DNA from: Mesostigma viride
Lineage: Eukaryota > Streptophyta > Mesostigmatophyceae > Mesostigmatales > Mesostigmataceae
DNA: 35,000 bases
Direction of reading: 5' to 3'
NCBI GenBank assembly: GCA_009746045.1
Contig: RPFO01000392.1
Coordinates: 242,690 to 277,689 of the forward strand
In this document: piece after piece, positions 11,501 to 21,700 of the stretch
Layout of the letters: each line of letters begins with the position of its first letter
Position numbering within the stretch: position 1 is the first letter of the stretch
Translations under genes and position numbers: made by a program
Notes under the pieces: model-generated
Database searches by the model: none
Told to the model about the DNA's origin: nothing
The model's input: only the letters and a program-made list of their open reading frames with translations

Positions 11501-14500
11501 CAATGTAATAGTAATGATGAGGATTCAGGCTCCCATGGGGTCATCATTGTCTACGTACATGGTTGGCATGTATGTAATTAATGAGGAGGATTCAGGCTCC
11601 ATGGTGTCTCCATGGCTGGCCTACGTACATGGATGTCAAGGAAAAAATGATGAGGATTCAGGCTCCCATGGTGTCATCATGGCCGTCTACGTACATGGAT
11701 GCATGAATATGTAAATGATGAGGATTCAGGCTCCCATGGTGTCATCATGGCTTGTCTACGTACATGGTTGGCATTATGTAATTAATGAGGAGGATTCAGG
11801 CTCCCATGGTGTCATCATGGCTGGCCTACGTACATGGATGTCAAAGAAAAAAAATGATGAGGATTCAGGCTCCCATGGTGTCTCATGGCTGGCCTACGTA
11901 CATGGATGTCAAGGAATAGTAAATGATGAGGATTCAGGCTCCCATGGTGTCATCATGGCCGTCTACGTACATTGTTGGCATGTATGTAATTAATGATGAG
12001 GATTCAGGCTCCCATGGTGTCTCATGGCTGGCCTACGTACATGAATGGCATTTATGTAATTAATGATGAGGATTCAGGCTCCCATGGTGTCATCATGGCC
12101 CGTCTACGTACATGGATGGCATTTATGTAATTAATGATGAGGATTCAGGCTCCCATGGTGTCATCATGGCTTGTCTACGTACATGGTTGGCATTTATGTA
12201 ATTAATGAGGAGGATTCAGGCTCCCATGGTGTCATCATGGCCCGTCTACTTACATGGATGGCATTTATGTAATTAATGATGAGGATTCAGGCTCCCATGG
12301 GTCATCATGGCTTGTCTACGTACATGGTTGGCATTTATGTAATTAATGAGGAGGATTCAGGCTCCCATGGTGTCTCATGGCTGGCCTACGTACATGGATG
12401 TCAAGGAATAGTAAATGATGAGGATTCAGGCTCCCATGGTGTCATCATGGCTTGTCTACTACATGGTTGGCATTTATGTAATGAATCCTCTAATTAAGAT
12501 GAGAGGATTCAGGCTCCCATGGTGTCATCATGGCTGGCCTACGTACATGGATGTCAAGGAATAGTAAATGATGAGGATTCAGGCTCCCATGGTGTCATCA
12601 TGGCTCTACGTACATGGATGTCAAGGAATAGTAAATGATGAGGATTCAGGCTCCCATGGTGTCATCATGGCTTGTCTACGTACATGGTTGGCATTTATGT
12701 AATTAATGAGGAGGATTCAGGCTCCCATGGTGTCATCATGGCTGGCCTACGTACATGGATGTCAAGGAATAGTAAATGATGAGGATTCAGGCTCCCATGG
12801 TGTCATCATGGCTTGTCTACGTACATGGTTGGCATTATGTAATTAATGATGAGGATTCAGGCTCCCATGGTGTCATCATGGCTGTCTACGTACATGGATG
12901 TCATGAATAGTAAATGATGAGGATTCAGGCTCCCATGGTGTCATCATGGCTTGTCTACGTACATGGATGGCATGTATGTAATTAATGATGAGGATTCAGG
13001 CTCCATTGGTGTCATCATGGCTGGCCTACGTATGTACATGGATGTCAAAGAAAAAAAAATGATGAGGATTCAGGCTCCCATGGTGTCATCATTGCCCGTG
13101 TATGTACATGGTTGGCATTTATGTAATTAATGATGAGGATTCAGGCTCCATGGTGTCATCATGGCCCGTGTATGTACATGGTTGGCAATGTATGTAATGA
13201 TGAGGATTCAGGCTCCATGGTGTCATCATGGCCCTGTACGTACATGGATGTCATGAAAAAAATGATGAGGATTCAGGCTCCCATGGTGTCATCATGGCCC
13301 GTCTACGTACATGGATGTCAAGGAATAGTAAATGATGAGGATTCAGGCTCCCATGGTGTCAGATCATGGCCTGTCTACGTACATGGATGGCATGTATGTA
13401 ATTAATGATGAGAATTCAGGCTCCATTGGTGTCATCATGGCTGGCCTACGTATGTACATGGATGTCAAAGAAAAAAAAATGATGAGGATTCAGGCTCCCA
13501 TGGTGTCATCATGGCCCGTCTACGTACATGGATGTCAAGGAATAGTAAATGATGAGGATTCAGGCTCCCATGGTGTCATCATGGCCTGTCTACGTACATG
13601 GATGGCATGTATGTATTTAATGATGAGGATTCAGGCTCCCATGGTGTCATCATGGCTGGCCTACGTACATGGATGTCTCAGAAAAAAAATGATGAGGATT
13701 CAGGCTCCCATGGTGTCATCATGGCTGGCCTACGTACATGGATGTCAAAGAAAAAAAAATGATGAGGATTCAGGCTCCCGTGGTGTCATTATGGCCCGTC
13801 TACGTGTTGTTGGCATGTATGAAATGAATGATGAGGATTCAGGCTCCCATAGTGTCATCATGGCTGGCCTACGTACATGGTTGGCATTTATGTAATTAAT
13901 GATGAGGATTCAGGCTCCCATGGTGTCATCATTGCCCGTGTATGTACATGGTTGGCATTTATGTAATTAATGATGAGGATTCAGGCTCCATTGGTGTCAT
14001 CATGGCCCGTCTACGTACATGGACCGTGGCATTTATGTATTTAATGATGAGGATTCAGGCTCCCATGGGGTCATTGATGATCATGGCATTTATGTATGTA
14101 ATTAATGATGAGGATTCAGGCTCCATTGGTGTCATCATGGCTGGCCTACGTATGTACATGGATGTCAAAGAAAAAAAAATGAAGAGGATTCAGGCTCCCA
14201 TGGTGTCATCATGGCCCGTCTACGTACATGGATGTCAAGGAATAGTAAATGATGAGGATTCAGGCTCCCATGGTGTCAGATGTCATGGCCTGTCTACGTA
14301 CATGGATGGCATGTATGTATTTAATGATGAGGATTCAGGCTCCCATGGTGTCATCATGGCTGGCCTACGTACATGGATGTCTCAGAAAAAAAATGATGAG
14401 GATTCAGGCTCCCATGGTGTCATCATGGCTGGCCTACGTACATGGATGTCTCAGAAAAAAAATGATGAGGATTCAGGCTCCCATGGTGTCATCATGGCTG

Positions 14501-15133
14501 GCCTACGTACATGGATGTCAAAAAAAATGATCAGGATTCAGGCTCCCGTGGTGTCATTATGGCCCGTCTACGTGTTGTTGGCATGTATGAAATTAATGAT
14601 GAGGATTCAGGCTCCCACAGTGTCATCATGGCTGGCCTACGTACATGGTTGGCATTTATGTAATTAATGATGAGGATTCAGGCTCCCATGGTGTCATCAT
14701 GCCCGTGTATGTACATGGTTGGCATTTATGTAATTAATGATGAGGATTCAGGCTCCATTGGTGTCATCATGGCCCGTCTACGTACATGGGTGGCATTTAT
14801 GTATTTAATGATGAGGATTCAGGCTCCCATGGGGTCATCATGGCTTGTCTACGTACATGGAGTCATATTGATTCATGGAACAATGAGATACCATTCTTAA
14901 TTGAAAATTGTTCTTGATACTTTCACATGCATGCCCGGAATCGTGAATTTGTGCGGGTTTCCATGATGACAATCCTCATTGAATTCTTGAGCACACAATA
15001 TTGAGCAATTTAGGGGCACTTCGGCAATGTTGACCATTTTCATTCATGATCAATAAAATTAACATTTAATGCAATAAATACATATTCCACTCATTTTAAT
15101 AAACCATGCAAAAACTTTACAAGCACGCTCAAG

Positions 15134-15909
15134 CTAGGGGTGGGCTGGCATGCACGCGTGGGTGTGGGGGTGGGCTGGCATGCATGCGTGGGTGTGGGGG
15201 TGGGCTGGCATGCACGTGTGGGTGTGGGGGTGGGCTGGCATGCATGCGTGGGTGTGGGGTTGGGCTAGCCTGCATGCGTGGGTGTGGGGGGGGCTGGCAT
15301 GCATGCGTGGGTGTGTGTGGGGGGCTAGCATGCATGCGTAAGTGTGGGGGGGGCTGGCATGCATGCGTGGGTGTGGGGGGGGCTGGCATGCATGCGTGGG
15401 TGTGTGTGGGGGGCTAGCATGCATGCGTAAGTGTGGGGGGGGCTGGCATGCATGCGTGGGTGTGTATGGGGGCTGGCATGCATGCGTGGGTGTGTGTGGG
15501 GGGCTAGCATGCATGCGTGGGTGTGTGGGGGGGCTGTCATGCATGCGTGGGTGTGTGTGGGGGCTGGCATCCATGCGTGGGTGTGTGGGGGGGCTAGCAT
15601 GCATGCGTGGGTGTGGGGGTGGGCTAGCATGCATGCGTGGGTGTGGGGGGGGCGGTCATGCATGCGTGGGTGTGTGGGGGGGCTGGCATGCATGCGTGGG
15701 TGTGTGGGGGGGCTAGCATGCATGCGTGGGTGTGGGGGTGGGCTAGCATGCATGCGTGGGTGTGAGTGTGGGCTAGCATGCATGCGTGGGTGTGGGGGGG
15801 GCTAGCATGCATGCGTGGGTGTGGGGGGGCCGGGGCCGGGGCTAGCATGCATGCGTGGGTGTGGGGGTGGGCTAGCATGCATGCGTGGGTGTGGGGGGGG
15901 CTAGCACGC
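15134..15909 (-). repeat. Minisatellite, about 30-bp unit, right arm
   Basis: Mirror image of 814-1585. On the plus strand it reads as G-runs, GTGTGGG and GCATGCATGC cores. The net length difference from the left copy is about 3 bases, which shows that the two arms are separate sequences rather than a copied read. Confidence 0.95.
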
Positions 15910-16098
15910 CCCACCCCTCCATCGGCACAGCCAGCCTTGTGAGTCTACCCTTAACAACAAGGCTGGTAGGACGACACGCCTGAGCAGCATATGTCATGCC
16001 TATCTCAGGCTAATAATGTGTGATTTTGTGCCAACAACCAAGTTGTTCCACCCAACAACACATTATAAACCCTCTTCCAAAATGCCCAACAAGCCGGA

Positions 16099-16129
16099 CA
16101 CGTGGAGGACCACACACGCAGTATATAAA
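16099..16129 (+). promoter_or_regulatory. Outward promoter in right arm: G-box and TATA box
   Basis: CACGTG at 16099-16104 and TATATAAA at 16122-16129 face right, mirroring 618-588. The two arms therefore carry divergent promoters on either side of the satellite core. Confidence 0.5.
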
Positions 16130-16439
16130 GAGAAAATAAGCTGACTTTTTATCCAGCCAACCTGTGGCTAGCTGCTCTGGTTAGCATGACAAATGCTAAC
16201 ATTTACTCAGTGGGAAAGGTGAAGAGACCATTGGAACAGCCTACCTGACGCATGTGCCACCAAAGCATTGTGTCCCGCAAAATGCACACTGCCTCCTTTC
16301 TAACAAGCACGAGCCGCTCTCTTTAGGAGACAGGTGCCAGCTCGTCAGTGTCTGGGGAAAATGATGCCGCTGCTTAGGAAGACCGCGTGAATTTCCTCGA
16401 ACACAACTGTCTATAAAGCAAAAGAAATTTCAGAGAAGC

Positions 16440-16621
16440 ATGGAAATAAAAGCATTACACCTTCCCGACAGGTTGCGGGCCACGCGCTGCAGAAAGCCAG
16501 CCACGTCACAGACGATTAACTAGCTAAAAGACACCCAGGAATCCAGCGATGCAGCGCCAGGACCCGCAACTTTCTGGCTGCATCTGGCCGGAAAGAAGGC
16601 AAAAAGCTTACGCTCAACGAG
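16440..16621 (+). pseudogene. Right-arm copy of the short exon, with nonsense codon
   Basis: The ATG at 16440 matches the left-arm ATG at 277 and the frame begins with the same MEIKALHLPDRL peptide (one Trp to Arg change at residue 13). After an in-frame 3-base insertion (ATT), the left copy's TTG codon is TAG here (16521-16523), so the frame ends after 27 residues. Beyond it the frame stays in register to ACGAG at 16621 and the same GTAAGA donor. Translation could restart at ATG 16549, but that is in another frame. I infer a disabled copy of the left exon. Confidence 0.4.
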
Positions 16622-16720
16622 GTAAGAAAGCAGGAAAACGCAAGCTTAAGACGTTTAACACAAGAACGTACCATAACGGGCATTTATTCGTGCCCAGGCG
16701 CACAAGAAAGTCCACCCTTT

Positions 16721-17441
16721 CATGGAGTGGTTGGGCAGTACGCATCGCGCAGGGCTAATGTTATCTTACCGCAAAATGACGGGAAAGGTAAAGATAGCAG
16801 CGGGAATTTTTACGGCTTTAGAAACATCATTAAACTAGCTTTCCTTACGACCATCAAAACTGGCAACAATCGACAATCAACCCGGCAGGCATCCAATATA
16901 CTTTATTCATCCCGACAGAAATTCAGGCCGGACCCCCCCTGCCGATGGCAAAGAAAAAAAGCCCGCGACATTATAGATCGCAACCATCCCGCCATAAATT
17001 AGAATCAGTAACTAATTTTCTCCAACAATCGAGCATTTCTGCTTTCCGCGTGCCAGATTTGTCACGTTTCGTCTAAAGGCAGTCGCCATGGCCCCTACCG
17101 CAAGGGGTGCGCGCACCATGCCGACATAGCTTTTGGGCCTCAATTTGCACCGAAATTTGGTCCGTACCGTCCAGCTCAGTCGGATTATGTATGTGGATCG
17201 GCCGTGTTGGTTGCATACGCAGGTATATTAATTCTTGCATTCGCCCCGGACCTTCCCCAGGACAGGTCAGGATATAACAATAATTCTTGCATTCGCCCCC
17301 GCCCTTTCCTATGGCCTGGTCAGGTTTGGGCGCGACGCCACTAGCGCGGCGCCCGCGACAGAGTGGCCAGGCTCGAGCACGTTTTCTGGATCCCAAGCAC
17401 CGGATTGGACACTGTCCGAGGACTGGACAGGAATTGGCTGA
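16721..17441. other. Spacer right of the foldback; 52-bp direct duplication inside
   Basis: No convincing gene. At 17229 and 17281 TAATTCTTGCATTCGCCC occurs twice with related following sequence, a 52-bp direct duplication. Short frames on both strands (16727-17002, 17073-17396) show no recognisable domain. The region leads into the CCAAT/TATA pair at 17442-17483. Confidence 0.5.
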
Positions 17442-17483
17442 CCAATCGGATGCTTGCTCGTCGTCTCCAAAAACATATATAAA
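17442..17483 (+). promoter_or_regulatory. CCAAT and TATA promoter-like pair
   Basis: CCAAT at 17442-17446 is followed by TATATAAA at 17476-17483, 29 bases apart. The sequence faces right, toward the transposase-like gene 1.3 kb away. No clear exon follows directly, so the target transcript is not established. Confidence 0.4.
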
Positions 17484-17756
17484 GAGCCAAATCGCGCGAA
17501 CTACGCAAGGATCCTTTAAGCAGCGTTACTCTGCCGAAATGTCAACCTAGGCCGGTCAAGTGACGCCGAGGTGTTCACCGATAGTTCAGGTCAGCCACAG
17601 CGCGCCTTCGAATGTAGGCACGGTCGCATTTTTTTTTAGGAAATGTAGAATTGTTGTCGACCAGCTACCAACGCCCGACCGGACCCATACAACGGAAACA
17701 TCAAGGCGATGTGATGTAGGTGTGTCTGATATGTCATTAATACACAGAGCATCGTG

Positions 17757-17915
17757 AATATAATATATAATATAAATTATATAATATACTATAATTAATA
17801 TATAATTTTAATTTTATGTTAATTTTAATGTTATTTCATATAACATAATATAGCATAATATAATATAATATAATATAATATTATATAAAGTAGTATATAA
17901 AAAATTAAAATGTAA
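17757..17915. other. AT-rich low-complexity tract
   Basis: About 160 bases of almost pure A and T with repeated ATAATATAATATA patterns, in otherwise balanced DNA. A 98-codon minus-strand frame runs through it but is very Tyr/Leu/Ile-rich because of the base bias. It looks spurious. Confidence 0.8.
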
Positions 17916-18217
17916 AAGAAAAATATCTACCTTATTGGGGTTTAATGTTCCTTTCCAGTTCAGCATAAGTACACTCTTGAGTGTGTGCAATGTTTGGTTA
18001 TACGCCATTGTCTTAAAATAGCAACCAATGTAAACCTCCGTCCTAACCACATTTGGATACAATAAAGACATTGATGCCTGACACATAGCATTCATTGCTT
18101 GAAATACCATGCATATTTTGTGTCAATGTTCTGCAGACCACAGCTTCAAGTGGGCATACTTCGCTTTCCTCAATATAATGGCGACATGGCATTTGGTGAA
18201 AGTGGTGAGTGCCATGA

Positions 18218-18771
18218 AGTTGCGCCGGCCGTCGTTATCCATGACGAACTGAATGGGTTTCGTGCAAATCAAGTTTTTTGTTTTGGTGTTCCAGTTGCGC
18301 CGGCCGGCGTTTCCAATGGTATCTTGCGCGCACTTGCAAAAGCTTGCACGCTTATCAACATTTTGTGTTGGTAAACATTTTATCACCTCTGGGATTTCCG
18401 CCTTCACTACCTGAGTTGCTTCTTTGTGGTTTTCAAATGCAACCGAGTTACGCCGGCCGTCGTTACTCATGACAAATTGTAGGGGTTTTGTGCAAATCAC
18501 TTTTGTATGGTTTATGTACATGCATCCAGTTGCGCCGGCCGGCGTTTCCAATGGTATCTTGCAGTTGCGCAATCAGGCCCCATTACCAAAAGTGTGTTTG
18601 TACATCTTTTTTACACCTGAAGGATTTCTGCCTGCATATCCTGAGTTGCTTCTTAATGGTTTTTAATTGCGCCCGAGTTACGCCGGCCGTCGTTATTAAT
18701 GACAAACTGTATGTGTTTCATAAAATCACTTTTGTATGGTTTACATGTATCCAGTTGCGCCGGCCGGCGTT
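18218..18771 (+). repeat. ~230-bp tandem repeat carrying a palindromic GC-rich motif
   Basis: Six copies of AGTTRCGCCGGCCGKCGTT lie at 18218, 18293, 18446, 18528, 18676 and 18753. They alternate between a GTCGTT form followed by ATGACRAACTG, and a GGCGTT form followed mostly by TCCAATGGTATCTTGC. Two alternating pieces make a unit of 225-235 bp, present about two and a half times. The GGCGTT form has a perfect 12-bp palindrome (CGCCGGCCGGCG). The same motif occurs inside an intron of the next gene (21406). A GTGAGT donor-like site at 18205 lies just before the array and a CCTCAG acceptor-like site at 18856 lies after it, so the array may be an expanded intron. The reading frames across that pair do not fit, however. 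Confidence 0.8.
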
Positions 18772-18782
18772 ATTAATGACGC

Positions 18783-21700
18783 TTGTCGTTCTTGTTTGAT
18801 GCCCATCGTTTTCGTCGTGTCTTTAATGGTGATTATTTATCATTACTCATCCTCAGGGCTTTCGGTGCCGCGGGATTAAGAGGCGAAAAAAATCAGCTGC
18901 CGTCTGACCAAAGTCTGATGGCGCGATCGGGGCGGGGGGCCGTTTCCGACGGTTCGCGTCCCTTGTCCAATGACGACCGGGAGCCTGCACTTCGCGGTCT
19001 CTGGAGCGACAAGTACATCGAGAACAAGGGGTACAAAATTGCCAATGACATCTTTCCTATCATGGCGGAACGCGTGAAAGCAAACAACCACAGGACGCCA
19101 GAGATGAGCGCGGAGGTTCTGTCTTGCGCAGCTTCAAGACTAAATGCCATGGTGGCGGAGAGCAACGGCATTAAGAAGAGGAAGAACTGTGACGGCGGGC
19201 TTCCTGAAAATTGGGCGGAATCTCTTCGGGATAACATCAAGAAGGCTTTTGGCGACTTGGGAACATCTGAGAAGGATCGTGGGCTTAGGTGGGCCTTGTG
19301 TGGACTTGTTACGAAGGCAATGGAGGGCGTCCCGGACAGGATTGTGGAGCGCGCGTTCGGGATTGACAGGCGCTTTGTCGCAACTGTTCGGGGTCACAGG
19401 GATGGAATGGAAGAAGGGGAGGACGACCTTTTGATGAGTGCGCCAGAGAGGAGGAGGAGGAAAGACGAGCTTCCGACGGAAGTCATTGCCCTGATACAAG
19501 CGTGCTGGAGGGATGATAACTTGACGCGGGCGTCTCCGAACATGAAGGATGTTCATTGTGAATGGACCAGAAAGGATTACAAACATACACTAGCGTTTTC
19601 GGAGGGTGCGCGCTACTATACTGTCTCCAAGTCGAAGATTTACGAAGTGTTCATTTCCCGCCATCCGGAGTTGAAGCCACCGCGGCGGATGGACAGTAGG
19701 GAGGGGGGGGGGGGGAGGGAGAGGAGGGTGTGAGGGGGGGAAATCAGGTGATTTTGGAGACGGAGGCAGGGATGTCAATGCTACGCACGAATCAGAAGAG
19801 CACAGTTCATGTGGGATACACTACTTTTTGCAAGCATATGCCCGCATGCGTCAAGGGGCGGTGGAAAATGCGGAACTTGTGCGCATGCCAGCACCACACT
19901 ACCATGCAGTCCATGGTTGGGGGGTTGGCCAAATTTCGTGCAACTTTTCATGCCAGATGCGAGTGCGGACCTGAATGCCACGCGTGCGATCATGGTAGCC
20001 AGCTCGACGTGGGGTCGTCCGTGCCCACATGTTCCATTTTCAAAGCCACTCACACGACAGAGTGGGTGAACAAGTTTACTTGTGAGGTGGAGGGGATGAG
20101 GGAGGGGGGAGGTTCGAGGTCGTCTGTGGGGTCGTCGCGGCCGCAGGTTCAGCCTTTTCAGGGCGAACTTGAGGATCTGCCCATGCATGGGAGGGTGCTG
20201 GACGACGAGGAAGGGGTGCCCGATCATGACCTGGGCGAGGAGTTGGGGGTTTGCTCGATCCGGCGTAAGGCTTGTGTGTTGGGCACTTGCCTGGCTCCCA
20301 AGTGTGGAATTCGGAACTTCATGTTATGCGAACGGGAGGAGGCTTCCAACCACCTGATTTCATGGACCAGATACGAGATGCAGGATGTGCCGCCGGGTGC
20401 GGTTCTTGGGCCAGAGGTAATTTTTAGTGGAGTGGTTGCGCCCCAAGGCGTTTCTTTTGCAATGTTTCCTGAAGTTCTTGGGCCAGAGGTAATTTTTAGT
20501 GGAGTGGTTGCGCCCCAAGGCGTTTCTTTTTCAATTTTTCCTGAGGTCCTGTCTTTTTTCTTTCTACAGGTCATTGGTGGGTCGAAGTTGATGTCTTTTC
20601 TGTATGTGCACACTGCGCATATGCAGGACGACTGTGACGAGATCGCAAAGGCTGGTGGGCAGCGATTGACGCAAGTCGACGTCAAGTCCACACCAACGGA
20701 GCTAAAGGAGGCAATTGTGGACAAGTGGCCGGACTTCATCCAGCATTGCTTCAACGCGTGGTGGCAAGCGGACGCCTCCAAGGAATGTCTCTCAAGGATG
20801 CGGGTGGGGGACCTTGTATGCCACACAGATTACGCCGAGAACTACCAGTCTTACACCTATCACAATCTCCAAGCACAGTATTGGCATCCAGTCACATTCG
20901 TCCTTATGCCCTGGATCGTGCGCTACTTGGATCCAGCGTCGGGAAAGGTCGTGAGAAGGGAGTTTCACTTCATCGGACAGGGCGGAATGAAAAGGGACGG
21001 GCGGGCCCTCCGTTTTGCTATCCTCAAAATCCTGGCGACACTACGGTCAGAAGGGGTAGAGGTGAAGCGCTTCATTGGGTGGTCGGACAATTGCTCCATG
21101 CAGTTCAAGTCAAGGAATGTGATCGCGGAAGTGGCCCGGCTGCTGACGGAGGATCCGCACCTGGAGTCATTTGAGTGGAATTACTTTGGGGAGCAGCACG
21201 GAAAGGGGGAGGTGGATGGAGCTGGTGGGACTGTGAAGTGCATGTTGAGGAGGTGGCACATCAGGGAAGAGAACCAGGACAAACAGACGGCCGCCCAGTT
21301 GGTGGAGAATCTGGCGTCGGGGGCGGTGGGCGGGACCACAACGACCAGGCGTAACTTCTTCGAGTTCCCCGAGGTAATTAAGTGTACAGTCCTCGTTCAG
21401 GGAATAGTTACGCCGGCCGTCGTTTCTAGGGCGTTCTTGGAGTCCTGGCGATCAGGAGTGCTTAATAAAACACAACTAGCTCGATGGTCTCGTAACTTCA
21501 ACTTTCCCTTGTGCAAATCTTGTCTTCGACGCGCAGGTGCTTCCTTACAGCCCAGGGCGCGGCGAAATCAAAGGAGTGAAGAAGGCGCACTGGTGGCGCA
21601 TGGACAAGTCGAATGTGACGCGCTTAATGCTGCGCCAGTATTCCTGCTATTGTGGCGGTGCGTGCGCCGAGGAAAGGTGGTGGGATTGTCGAAAGGAGTG

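Larger units (their letters stand above)
2900..14860 (+). repeat. Satellite with ~70-bp units, plus orientation
   Basis: About 12 kb of head-to-tail units, about 170 judging from length and period. A unit is GATGAGGATTCAGGCTCC, CATGGTGTCATCATGG, a class-specific linker around CTACGTACATGG, then one of a few tails (GGCATTTATGTAATTA, ATGTCAAGGAATAGTA, ATGTCAAAGAAAAAAAA, ATGTCTCATAAAATAA). Unit length is mostly 69-71 bp. Long open frames (up to 270 codons at 3745-4557, reading NDEDSGSHGVIMA repeatedly) result from unit length and lack of stops. I do not call them genes. Confidence 0.95.
13880..16720 (-). repeat. Right arm of giant inverted repeat
   Basis: Mirror copy of 1-2770. The unique stretch 14861-15130 matches 1590-1859 with no difference that I can see. 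The minisatellite 15134-15909 mirrors 814-1585 with a net 3-base length difference. One satellite unit is gained or lost between paired positions 2100 and 2541. Matching is still detectable at 16719, the partner of base 1, so the true outer limit is unknown. Confidence 0.9.

Noticed and set aside
1983-14667. Many frames reading NDEDSGSHGVIMA and RIQAPMVSSW
   Set aside because: They follow from stop-free satellite units of 69-72 bases, occur in several frames and end at random unit variants. No start, promoter or conserved length.
2900-14860. CRISPR-like array (constant core plus variable linker)
   Set aside because: The linkers come from a handful of recurring classes, the core is long and itself varies, and the host is eukaryotic. 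It is a satellite.
1-16720. The whole palindrome as a pure assembly artefact
   Set aside because: The arms differ by substitutions, a 3-base indel, minisatellite length and one satellite unit. A partial artefact in the array cannot be excluded.
18123-18572. 149-codon minus-strand frame with repeated QFVM-NDGRRN
   Set aside because: The repeated peptide is the antisense of the 230-bp tandem repeat. No supporting splice or start signals.
18205-18856. Intron joining MATWHLVKV (18178-18204) to the transposase-like frame
   Set aside because: Donor and acceptor look good but the phase is wrong, and the other upstream frame has a stop just before the donor.
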